Shown here: positions 1 to 7,296 of the stretch, piece by piece
Layout of the letters: the number at the start of each line of letters is the position of its first letter
Position numbering within the stretch: position 1 is the stretch's first letter
Assembly (NCBI GenBank): GCA_023260735.1
Contig: JALQUL010000242.1
Location: 1-12,232, forward strand
Direction of reading: 5' to 3'
DNA length: 12,232 nt
Origin: Limnohabitans sp.
GTDB taxonomy: Bacteria > Pseudomonadota > Gammaproteobacteria > Burkholderiales > Burkholderiaceae_C
Notes under the pieces: generated by a model
What the model saw: only the letters and a program-made list of their open reading frames with translations
What the model was told of the DNA's origin: nothing
The model's database searches: none
Position numbers and translations under genes: made by a program

Positions 1-105
1 CAATACGAGTACCCAACGTAAACGGCAATGCTTCTTCCATCCAATCCTGCTAAGGGGGCAGAGGCGATACAATCTCTTAACAGACCCAGATGCAAGTTAA
101 ATCTT
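1..105. other. Unresolved left edge, possible end of an upstream gene
   Basis: No gene can be assigned here. All three forward frames enter the window open: frame 1 stops at 19-21, frame 3 at 51-53 and frame 2 at 98-100. Any of them could be the C-terminal tail of an upstream gene. The frame 2 stop, five bases before the ATG of the MFS gene, would suit a tightly packed operon, but its last residues (ending TDPDAS) match no family I recognise. A purine-rich stretch AAGGGGG at 52-58 lies too far from the ATG at 106 to act as its ribosome binding site. The minus strand is also open over much of this stretch. I see no promoter I would defend. Confidence 0.3.
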
Positions 106-1308
106 ATGAACAAAACAGTCTCCATTTTATTAAATCTCGCACACGCGCTTGATCATTTGTTTTTATTGATATTTGCTACAGCTGTTCTGAAAATTGGTCA
201 TGACTTAGGTGTAAAGCGCTGGGAAGATTTAATGCCGTATGCTTCTGGGATGTTTTTTTTATTTGGAATAGCATCATACCCAGCAGGTAAATTAGCGGAG
301 AGGTGGGGCCGGCGTCAAATGATGCTTATTTTTTTCGGTGGTTTAGTTGGTGCCTCATTCATAGTCGCGTTATCACAAACACCACTGCAACTAGCAATTG
401 GCTTGGCCTTGATTGGATTATTTGCTTCGATTTATCACCCAGTCGGTATTCCTATGCTGTTGCAAAACACTAGTCAACCAGGTCTAGTGATAGGAGTGAA
501 CGGTTTAGTTGGTAATTTGGGCGTTGCAATTGCATCCATTCTGACCAGCTTTTTAGTCGCCCAATGGGGCTGGAGATCAGCTTTTATAGTACCAGCAGTA
601 ATTGCAGCAATATTAGGATTAGTTTTTGCATTATTTACATCAAATATGCTTGTAACACCAGCCAATCCAATTTCGAATCCAAAAAAAGATAAGCATCGTG
701 AGCCAGTTGGTCACGTTTTTTTAATTATGACAATTACATCAGCCACAGGCAGTTTATTGTTTAATTTTACAACGAATGGAAATACACAAGTTTTAACTGA
801 GCGACTATCAAGCATTTTAAATGACCCCACTCAAATTGGTAGCTTGTTATTTTTAGTATATTTATTGGCTTCCATTTCTCAGTTGGTCGTTGGCAAGTTA
901 TTAGACAAAGTGAATCTTAAAAAACTTTATTTGTGGATTGTTGCTTTGCAAATACCAATATTATTTTTGGCAACTTATTCAAATGGCTGGTATTTTTATT
1001 TTCTTTTAGCTACCTTAATGATTTTTATTTTTGGAGCAATACCATTTACCGATGCCATATTGGCACAATACGTCAATGATTCGATGCGCTCTAGAGTTAT
1101 GGGTATGCGTTTGGCTATATCGTTTAGTATTAGTTCAATTGCGGTTTGGTTATTAGGACCACTTGTAAAAGCTGGTGGATTTACCACATTATTCACAATA
1201 ATGACGTGTATTGCCTTCATTACTTTGTTGTCAATTAGCTTTTTACCATCGAATCAAAAACACTCATTAGCTCATAAACTAAGTGATGCTAAAGATATCA
1301 AGGCATAG
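106..1308 (+). CDS. MFS transporter, fosmidomycin-resistance-like (12-TM major facilitator)
   Basis: Inner-membrane major facilitator of 400 residues with about twelve hydrophobic segments in two halves, split by a polar loop near residues 184-203 (NPISNPKKDKHREP). The loop after TM2 carries the MFS motif A signature in the form GKLAERWGRR (residues 61-70). The N-terminus LAHALDHLFLLIFATAV and the HPVGIPML segment (111-118) resemble uncharacterised Burkholderiales MFS proteins and, more loosely, the Fsr fosmidomycin-resistance group. The substrate cannot be read from the sequence. The reading frame extends to an ATG at 28, but the extra 26 residues are polar and unlike a transporter N-terminus. 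The ATG at 106 puts the protein directly into the conserved region, so I prefer it, although neither start has a good ribosome binding site. The gene is rich in TTT and TTA codons. It converges on ppc and shares a terminator with it. Confidence 0.85.
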   Translation: MNKTVSILLNLAHALDHLFLLIFATAVLKIGHDLGVKRWEDLMPYASGMFFLFGIASYPAGKLAERWGRRQMMLIFFGGLVGASFIVALSQTPLQLAIGLALIGLFASIYHPVGIPMLLQNTSQPGLVIGVNGLVGNLGVAIASILTSFLVAQWGWRSAFIVPAVIAAILGLVFALFTSNMLVTPANPISNPKKDKHREPVGHVFLIMTITSATGSLLFNFTTNGNTQVLTERLSSILNDPTQIGSLLFLVYLLASISQLVVGKLLDKVNLKKLYLWIVALQIPILFLATYSNGWYFYFLLATLMIFIFGAIPFTDAILAQYVNDSMRSRVMGMRLAISFSISSIAVWLLGPLVKAGGFTTLFTIMTCIAFITLLSISFLPSNQKHSLAHKLSDAKDIKA

Positions 1309-1346
1309 CAATGCATCCATAATGAATCCTCTGGTAGCTCCAAAAC

Positions 1347-1377
1347 AAAAGGGTGATGTAAAACACATCACCCTTTT
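1347..1377. terminator. Bidirectional rho-independent terminator between the MFS gene and ppc
   Basis: A perfect 13-bp stem (AAAAGGGTGATGT paired with ACATCACCCTTTT) closes a five-base loop AAAAC at 1360-1364. It lies 38 bases after the MFS stop and 22 bases after the ppc stop. The plus strand ends in TTTT, and the minus strand continues as TTTTGTTTT. It can therefore terminate both converging transcripts, probably better for ppc because that side has the longer U-rich tail. Confidence 0.88.
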
Positions 1378-1399
1378 AATAGAGACTTAATTCAAACGA

Positions 1400-4288
1400 T
1401 TAACCAGTATTACGTAAACCAGCGGCGATTCCGTTAATTGATAAATGAATACCACGCTGTACCTTTTCTTCAGTAGCACCTTTACGATAACGCTTAATCA
1501 GTTCTACCTGCAAATGATGAAGTGGGTCAATATAAGGGAAACGATGATGAATAGAACGTTTAAGTGCAGAGTTGTGGGCTAAGCGGCGTTTTTCACCTGT
1601 AATGAGACTCAATGCATTACCGCTCTTTATCCATTCGGCTTCAATTAAGCCGTAAATATGTTTACTTTTTGCTTTGTTTTGAACTAGCTCGGCATAACGT
1701 GAACCTAATGCGAGGTCGCTTTTAGCCATCACCATATCCATATTGCTTAGAAGTGTTTTAAAGAATGGCCATTCTCTAGCCATGCGTTGCAATAACATCA
1801 AACGCTGTTTTTTTACAGCAGCACTCAATACAACAGGCTTTTTAGATTTATTAGATTGACTGATGGTTTGACCAGCTAAAAATGCTTCGACAGCTGATCC
1901 AAAACCAAACCAACCAGGTAGTGTTAAACGGCATTGACCCCAGCTAAAAGTCCATGGAATAGCTCGCAAGTCCTCAATTTTTTGGTTGGCTTTACGTGAA
2001 GCAGGTCGAGACCCTAAATTGAGTTGTGCTATTTCCCTGATAGGTGTGCTATCAAAGAAATATTGATCAAAACCAGCAGTTTCATAGACTAGGCCCCTAT
2101 AAGCTTGCATACTGAGTCTAGAAAGCTCTGCTGCGGCCTCCAAGAAGGATTCAGGCACTTCAAGGCTAGCAGGTATTAAAGAAGCCTCTAAAGTAGCAGC
2201 TACCAATGTTTCTAGATTCCGTCTACCAATTTCTGGATTGGCATATTTGGAGGCAATCACTTCACCTTGTTCTGTAAGACGAATTTGACCTCTTACCGTA
2301 CCTGCAGGTTGAGCCAAAATGGCTTCGTAACTAGGACCGCCGCCACGACCTACTGTGCCGCCACGTCCGTGGAACATACGTAAACGAATGCCATGTTGTC
2401 GCTCTAGAGGCGTGAATAGTTCGACTAAAGCACACTCAGCCTGATAGAGCTCCCAGTTACTGGTAAAAATACCGCCATCTTTATTACTGTCTGAGTAACC
2501 CAACATAATATCTTGATCAAGACAAGAGCGTTTGATTTGAGCCGTAATACCAGGCAACGCAAAATAATTTTGCATAATACGAGCTGCATCTTGCAAGTCA
2601 GCAATAGTTTCAAAAAGCGGTACTACGATTAAGTCATGTTGGCCGTTGTTATTTAAGGTGCCACGCATTAGTCCTACTTCTTTTTGTAAAACTAAGACCT
2701 CAAGTAAATCACTGACTGCTTCTGTATGACTAATAATATAATGAAGAATAGACTCTTTACCATAACGCTTATGTTTATCTTTAGCAGCTTCAAAAATGGC
2801 TAATTCTGATTTAGCGTGATCGCTATAGGCATAGTCGTGAACTTTCAATGGGCGTGGATCGTTTAAGACTTTAAGCAAAATTTCTTGGCGTTGTTCTTCA
2901 TTTAAATCGGAATAAGCTGCGCACAATTGAGCACCCGCTAACAATTCGCTCACTACACTTTCATGATCGGCAGAGTTTTGTCGTAAATCGACCGCTGCCA
3001 AATGAAAACCAAATACATCAACCGCTCTAATTAAAGGTCGTAAGCGATGATCGGCTAGTAAAGAACCAAAATGATTTTCCAAAGACTCTTCAATAATACG
3101 TAAATCGGCTGAAAACTCTTGAGCAGTAATATAAGGGTTTTGAGGAGCAAGTGCGTGGCGTGCAGCAGTACCACCGCACAAAGATTGAAGAGTGGCTGCT
3201 AATCTTGCATAAATATAGGTGAGTGCACGACGATAAGGCTCGTCAGAACGATGTTCATTTTGATCCGGCGAGGCGTCAGCCAAGGCCTGCATTTTTTCAG
3301 ACAAAGGCACCAAAATGGCAGACATTGATAATTCAAGTCCTAAATAATGCACCTCTGTGAGATAATGGCGAAGTGCTACTTCCGCCTGACGTTTCAATGC
3401 GTACCTAAGGGTGTCAGCATTCACATTTGGATTACCGTCCCTATCACCACCAATCCAGTGACCCATTTTTAAAAAGCTTGGAATCGACTTGCTATCTAAA
3501 GTTTCTTCAAGTTGTTGATAAATTTTAGGTATTTCACGCAAAAATGTAGCATCGTAATAACTTAAGGCATTTTCAATTTCATCTTGCACTGTCAATTTTG
3601 AAAATCGTAATAAACGGGTTTGCCATAGTTGGCTCACTCTCGCTCTTAAATGCAACTCATTGATGGCCAATTGTTTAGGAGCTAAAGCATCTTTTTCTGG
3701 TTTTGTATTTTGAGATGATTGTTGTTGTAAAGCTCTAATAGTGTCACGTTCAGTTAATAAGTGAGCAATGGCTCGTTCAGCATCCAAAACACTTTTACGT
3801 TGTACCTCGGTAGGATGAGCAGTTAAAACGGGTGAGACAAAGCTTTTGTCTAGCATTGATTTAATTTGTGTACTAGTTACTCCAGCCCAGCGACACCTCG
3901 CAATAGCCACCTCAATACTGCCTTCTTGGTTGTTTCCAGCTCTTTCATGCACTTCTCTACGACGAATATGATGTCTGTCTTCTGCAAGGTTCGCTAAATG
4001 GCTAAAATAGGTGAATCCGCGTATGACGCTAACGGTTTGGTCTGCAGTTAAGTTTTTTAACAAAGCATTCATGGCTTCGCCAGCACCGTGATCCGAATCG
4101 CGTCTAAAACTAACCGATAATTTACGAATTTCTTCGATTAAATCAAAACAGTCTTGACCTTCTTGCTCTCTAATAACGTCTCCTAAAATCCGACCTAAAA
4201 GTCGAATATCTTCGAATAAAGGTTTTTCTTTTAGCTTTTGTCGAGCCGAGTCACTTAAGTTGGTAGTAGGAGTGTTAGATTTAGTCAT
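1400..4288 (-). CDS. ppc: Phosphoenolpyruvate carboxylase
   Basis: Cytosolic enzyme that carboxylates phosphoenolpyruvate with bicarbonate to oxaloacetate, the main anaplerotic feed into the TCA cycle. The 962-residue protein shows the family signatures in order: VLTAHPTE with the catalytic His158, GGDRDGNP (280-287), VDLRQNSADHE (434-443), MLGYSDSNKDGG (595-606), the glycine-rich loop FHGRGGTVGRGGGP (639-652), and the family-typical C-terminus RNTG. It is longer than the E. coli enzyme (883 residues), mostly through its N-terminus and a polar insert near 184-207. The frame stays open 30 codons further upstream to 4378, but that extension is hydrophobic, overlaps the start of hemC and runs through the intergenic palindrome. 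I therefore chose the ATG at 4288, where the protein becomes PEPC-like (MTKSNTPTTN). No clear Shine-Dalgarno sequence precedes it. The gene is transcribed alone, divergently from hemC. Confidence 0.97.
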   Translation of the reverse strand: MTKSNTPTTNLSDSARQKLKEKPLFEDIRLLGRILGDVIREQEGQDCFDLIEEIRKLSVSFRRDSDHGAGEAMNALLKNLTADQTVSVIRGFTYFSHLANLAEDRHHIRRREVHERAGNNQEGSIEVAIARCRWAGVTSTQIKSMLDKSFVSPVLTAHPTEVQRKSVLDAERAIAHLLTERDTIRALQQQSSQNTKPEKDALAPKQLAINELHLRARVSQLWQTRLLRFSKLTVQDEIENALSYYDATFLREIPKIYQQLEETLDSKSIPSFLKMGHWIGGDRDGNPNVNADTLRYALKRQAEVALRHYLTEVHYLGLELSMSAILVPLSEKMQALADASPDQNEHRSDEPYRRALTYIYARLAATLQSLCGGTAARHALAPQNPYITAQEFSADLRIIEESLENHFGSLLADHRLRPLIRAVDVFGFHLAAVDLRQNSADHESVVSELLAGAQLCAAYSDLNEEQRQEILLKVLNDPRPLKVHDYAYSDHAKSELAIFEAAKDKHKRYGKESILHYIISHTEAVSDLLEVLVLQKEVGLMRGTLNNNGQHDLIVVPLFETIADLQDAARIMQNYFALPGITAQIKRSCLDQDIMLGYSDSNKDGGIFTSNWELYQAECALVELFTPLERQHGIRLRMFHGRGGTVGRGGGPSYEAILAQPAGTVRGQIRLTEQGEVIASKYANPEIGRRNLETLVAATLEASLIPASLEVPESFLEAAAELSRLSMQAYRGLVYETAGFDQYFFDSTPIREIAQLNLGSRPASRKANQKIEDLRAIPWTFSWGQCRLTLPGWFGFGSAVEAFLAGQTISQSNKSKKPVVLSAAVKKQRLMLLQRMAREWPFFKTLLSNMDMVMAKSDLALGSRYAELVQNKAKSKHIYGLIEAEWIKSGNALSLITGEKRRLAHNSALKRSIHHRFPYIDPLHHLQVELIKRYRKGATEEKVQRGIHLSINGIAAGLRNTG

Positions 4289-4366
4289 GATGATTAAATG
4301 AAGTGAGCAGTAAATAGTAAAGAATAACCCTGTTCGCGAGAACAAAATTTCTACAGAGTTACCAAA
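4289..4366. promoter_or_regulatory. Divergent promoter region between ppc and hemC
   Basis: This 78-bp AT-rich gap must hold the 5' signals of ppc (leftward) and the haem operon (rightward), so the two promoters probably overlap or lie back to back. A possible minus-strand -10 for ppc is TACTAT around 4311-4316, but I could not pair it with a convincing -35. No consensus promoter stands out for hemC, and its leader must be short. The dominant feature is the palindrome at 4331-4344. A weak AGAG at 4355-4358 lies eight bases before the hemC TTG and may serve as its ribosome binding site. Confidence 0.6.
4331..4344. promoter_or_regulatory. Operator-like palindrome TGTTC-GCGA-GAACA
   Basis: TGTTCGCGAGAACA is an inverted repeat with five-base arms, and 12 of its 14 positions are symmetric. 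It is centred about 30 bases before the hemC start codon and 49 bases before the ppc start codon. With flanking bases (4330-4345) it reads CTGT-N8-ACAA, one base short of the CTGT-N8-ACAG LexA pattern of gamma- and betaproteobacteria. Neither neighbour is a typical SOS gene, so another dimeric regulator is at least as likely. Which protein binds here, if any, is unknown. Confidence 0.4.
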
Positions 4367-5344
4367 TTGAATAGCCAAGAAACCACAACTTTAAAACTAG
4401 TCATAGCTACACGCGAAAGTCGCTTAGCATTATGGCAGGCAAACCACGTAAAAACCTTATTAGAAACTCAAGGTTACCCTGTAAAGCTATTAGGGATGAC
4501 CACCAAAGGCGACCAAATTTTAGATCGATCACTGAGTAAAGTAGGTGGTAAAGGTTTGTTTGTAAAAGAGTTAGAGCTCGCTTTACTCTCTGAACAAGCG
4601 CATTTAGCGGTGCATTCATTAAAAGATGTGCCTATGGAATTGCCGGAAGGTTTTCAACTCTCTTGTATATTAGAGAGGGAAGATCCTCGTGATGCATTTG
4701 TGTCTAACCATTATAAAAGCGTGCAAGATTTACCTTTAGGTGCGGTAGTGGGAACCTCAAGTTTGCGCCGTGTCGTACTACTAAGGTCGATTCGTCCCGA
4801 TCTTAAAATTGTTCCATTACGTGGTAATTTAGATACACGTTTAAAGAAATTAGATGACGGAAACTTCGATGGAATTATTTTAGCCACGGCAGGATTAAAA
4901 AGGTTACATCTAGAGTCCAGAATTGCGAAGATTTTTGAACCTGAAGAAATGCTTCCAGCAGCAGGACAAGGTGCAATTGGTATTGAAATACTTAGTAGTA
5001 ATCAGCCTTTACATGAAGCCTTACAGGTATATCAACATACACCAACTAGCTTAGCAATTATTGCTGAGCGAGCAGTAAGCAAAGCCCTTGGGGGTAGTTG
5101 TTCTATGCCATTGGCTGCTTTTGCTCAGTGGCATGAAGATCAATTGCTTATTCGGGCTTTATGGGGTGACCCAGATGAAGCCCAGTTGGAGTATGTAGAG
5201 TATCCGAGCGCATTGATTGCAGCCCAAGCACAAGCACAAGTTAAAACTCCAGAGCAAGCCTTTGAATTAGGTCTAAATGTGGCACAACAGCTTATGAGTC
5301 AAGGGGCAAAATTAGGAAAGAATTATAAGGACGAGAGTTCATGA
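4367..5344 (+). CDS. hemC: Hydroxymethylbilane synthase (porphobilinogen deaminase)
   Basis: Joins four porphobilinogen molecules head to tail into hydroxymethylbilane, a cytosolic step of tetrapyrrole synthesis. The 325-residue protein has the typical N-terminus LVIATRESRLALWQ (11-24), VGGKGLFVKELE (59-70), HSLKDVP with the catalytic aspartate Asp87, GTSSLRR (129-135), LRGNLDTRL (151-159), LPAAGQGAIGIE (196-207), and LGGSCSMPLAA with Cys245, which anchors the dipyrromethane cofactor. The start codon is TTG. The frame is closed by a stop at 4325-4327, and no ATG, GTG or other TTG lies between that stop and the conserved region, so TTG is the only usual initiator available. The gene leads the operon and overlaps hemD by four bases (ATGA). 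Confidence 0.97.
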   Translation: MNSQETTTLKLVIATRESRLALWQANHVKTLLETQGYPVKLLGMTTKGDQILDRSLSKVGGKGLFVKELELALLSEQAHLAVHSLKDVPMELPEGFQLSCILEREDPRDAFVSNHYKSVQDLPLGAVVGTSSLRRVVLLRSIRPDLKIVPLRGNLDTRLKKLDDGNFDGIILATAGLKRLHLESRIAKIFEPEEMLPAAGQGAIGIEILSSNQPLHEALQVYQHTPTSLAIIAERAVSKALGGSCSMPLAAFAQWHEDQLLIRALWGDPDEAQLEYVEYPSALIAAQAQAQVKTPEQAFELGLNVAQQLMSQGAKLGKNYKDESS

Positions 5345-6090
5345 ATAAAGTGGTGGTAACAAGACCTGTTGATCAAGCTGGAAAATGGTTAAAAGCCATT
5401 AATGAGGCAGGTTTTGAGCCGATATTACTACCCTTTGTACAAACGCAAAAACTTGACTTACCAGTTACCAGTACCCACAATTTAGCCCTATATGATGCTG
5501 TAATGTTGGTAAGTGCAAGTGCTGTTAAACACTTTTCCAATGCCATACAGACAATTTTGTATGGCAATCAATTACCCAGATTTTGGGTCACTGGCCCTGG
5601 TACAGCACAAGCATTAATAGAAATGGGTGTGCCAAGCCGTTACATCGATTACCCCGACCCTTTAAACGATAGCCTAGATTCAAAAGGTTTGTGGCAGTGT
5701 GTGCAAGCTCAATTAGCTACTATTCAATCGGTGTTAATTGTGAGAGGACAACACAGTCAAACGAAGGCGACAGGTAATTTATGGTTACAGCAACAAATTC
5801 AAGCCAGCGGAATTATCACTCAAACGCTAGTGGTTTACGAAAGACAAAGTCCTATCTGGACACCAGAACAGCACATAATGGCTCAAAATTTATTAGTTCA
5901 ACCCGTTATTTGGTTATTAACAAGCTCTGAAGCAATAGATTTGGCCCCAAATTTAAATTTTATAGGGCAAAAAGCGTTGGTAACTCATGAAAAAATTGCT
6001 AAAACAGCCACATTAAAAGGTTTTTTGGTTCATAGTATTGTTCATCCTAGTATAGAAAAAGTAATAGCAGGACTAAAATCCATCACATGA
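5341..6090 (+). CDS. hemD: Uroporphyrinogen-III synthase
   Basis: Cyclises hydroxymethylbilane with inversion of ring D to give uroporphyrinogen III, the branch point to haem, sirohaem and corrinoids. HemD sequences diverge strongly, but the 249 residues show the usual landmarks of the bilobed fold: an N-terminal VVVTRP, SASAVKHF (about 58-65), VTGPGTAQAL (about 83-92), LIVRGQ (about 132-137), VVYERQ, and LLTSSEAI in the second lobe. Position immediately after hemC supports the call. The ATG overlaps the hemC stop as ATGA, with AAGG at 5327-5330 ten bases upstream, so translation is probably coupled to hemC. Its own stop overlaps the hemX start in the same way. In several Burkholderiales hemD is fused to hemX; here the two are separate genes. 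Confidence 0.93.
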   Translation: MNKVVVTRPVDQAGKWLKAINEAGFEPILLPFVQTQKLDLPVTSTHNLALYDAVMLVSASAVKHFSNAIQTILYGNQLPRFWVTGPGTAQALIEMGVPSRYIDYPDPLNDSLDSKGLWQCVQAQLATIQSVLIVRGQHSQTKATGNLWLQQQIQASGIITQTLVVYERQSPIWTPEQHIMAQNLLVQPVIWLLTSSEAIDLAPNLNFIGQKALVTHEKIAKTATLKGFLVHSIVHPSIEKVIAGLKSIT

Positions 6091-7265
6091 CTGATTTAAA
6101 AGACAATTCCAATCCCATGGATACAAAAGCCAATACTTCATCTCCAAATGTCGATGTAGTAGTAGATAGTGATGCCACATCTAATTCATTTATCGCTGCA
6201 AAAACAAAAAGTTTAAGTTTTCATTTGACTTGGATTTTGTTGCTTGTACTATTGATTTCAATTGTTAGTACCACTACCTTATGGCAAAAGTTAGGACGTA
6301 TTCAGTCGCAATTAGCCAAACAAAACCAAGAATCCAACGAAGTCAGTAAAGAGGCTAAACTGCTTGCAAAAACTTCTACTGAAGTGAGTCAAGAAGTAGC
6401 TGCTAAACAGGCTTTATTGGAGGCAAAGATAGCAGAGTTGGCCTCGGAAAAAGCACAAATAGATGAGTTAATGCAAACGGTATCAAGGTCAAGAGTTGAA
6501 AGTTTAGTAATTGATATAGAGTCGTCACTTAATTTAGCACAACAACAAAGTGCTTTAACCGGTAGCGTAGAGCCAATCGTTATTACCCTACAAACGGCTC
6601 AGCAACGTATTAGCCGATCACCTTCGCCACGCTTGGCTAGCTTAGAAGCGGCCATGCGAAGAGACCTGGATCGGGCAAGAGCGGTAACTACTCTTGATAC
6701 ACCCAATTTATTAATTAAATTAGATGATGCCACTCGACTGGTGCAAACCATGCCTTTGGTGACTGCCTCCTTAGATAATCAGCATATAAAGGCCAATACA
6801 CAGGCGGTGATTAAATCAGAGCCAAAACAAAAAGCGAGTAAAAATGCAAAACTAGCGGCTTCTGTGGCATCAAGCGCAGAGTTGAACTCCTCTTGGTATG
6901 AATACGATTGGAGCGGTGCTTGGCGACAAATGAAAAATCAAATTTCAAGCTTGGTCAGAATTAGTCCGATTGACTATCCAGAAGCGGCTTTATTAACACC
7001 CGATCAAGCATTTTTTATTCGTGAAAATTTAAAACTTCATTTGTTAAATGTTCGAATGGCCATTTTATCTAGACAATTTAATCTTGCCTCAGCTGACCTC
7101 AATAGAGCTACAGAGTTAATTAATAAATATTTCGACCCCAACTCTAAACAGGCACAGGTATGTAGTTCATTCTTACTACAAATTAATTCCCAATTAAAAA
7201 CCGGAAAATTACCTACTGTCACAGATTCTCTTAATGCCAGTAGTGCATTATTAGGAACGAAATAA
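6087..7265 (+). CDS. hemX: HemX-like inner-membrane protein of the haem operon
   Basis: Single-pass membrane protein of 392 residues with a short cytoplasmic tail rich in Asn, Asp and Ser (1-43). One transmembrane helix follows (about 45-65, LSFHLTWILLLVLLISIV), then a long Gln/Glu/Lys-rich stretch predicted as coiled coil (about 68-135), and a helical periplasmic C-terminal domain. The segment from residue 289 (LVRISPIDYPEAALLTPDQAFFIRENLKLHLLNVRMAIL...) is characteristic of the HemX family. The family is often labelled uroporphyrinogen-III C-methyltransferase, but the protein lacks the SAM-binding motifs of CysG/CobA enzymes. Its role is not established; a link to tetrapyrrole synthesis at the membrane is suggested by its constant placement beside hemD and hemY. 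A linker around 240-262 (Lys, Ala, Ser) looks unstructured. The start overlaps the hemD stop (ATGA). Confidence 0.9.
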   Translation: MTDLKDNSNPMDTKANTSSPNVDVVVDSDATSNSFIAAKTKSLSFHLTWILLLVLLISIVSTTTLWQKLGRIQSQLAKQNQESNEVSKEAKLLAKTSTEVSQEVAAKQALLEAKIAELASEKAQIDELMQTVSRSRVESLVIDIESSLNLAQQQSALTGSVEPIVITLQTAQQRISRSPSPRLASLEAAMRRDLDRARAVTTLDTPNLLIKLDDATRLVQTMPLVTASLDNQHIKANTQAVIKSEPKQKASKNAKLAASVASSAELNSSWYEYDWSGAWRQMKNQISSLVRISPIDYPEAALLTPDQAFFIRENLKLHLLNVRMAILSRQFNLASADLNRATELINKYFDPNSKQAQVCSSFLLQINSQLKTGKLPTVTDSLNASSALLGTK

Positions 7266-7296
7266 ATCAAACTCTTCAAAAGAAAGTTAGAAAATA

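Noticed and set aside
28..105. N-terminal extension of the MFS protein from the ATG at 28
   Set aside because: The 26 extra residues are polar, unlike MFS N-termini, and the stretch is open in all forward frames, so it is more likely leader or the tail of an upstream gene.
4330..4345. Calling the ppc/hemC palindrome a LexA box
   Set aside because: It differs from CTGT-N8-ACAG at the last base, has a GC-rich core, and neither neighbour is an SOS gene, so only an unassigned operator is claimed.
4289..4378. 30-residue extension of PEP carboxylase to a TTG-type start at 4378
   Set aside because: It would overlap the hemC start and run through the palindrome and promoter region, and it has no PEPC-like sequence.
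6087..7265. Reading hemX as a true uroporphyrinogen-III C-methyltransferase
   Set aside because: The family is often named so, but the protein is a single-TM coiled-coil protein without the SAM-binding motifs of that enzyme.
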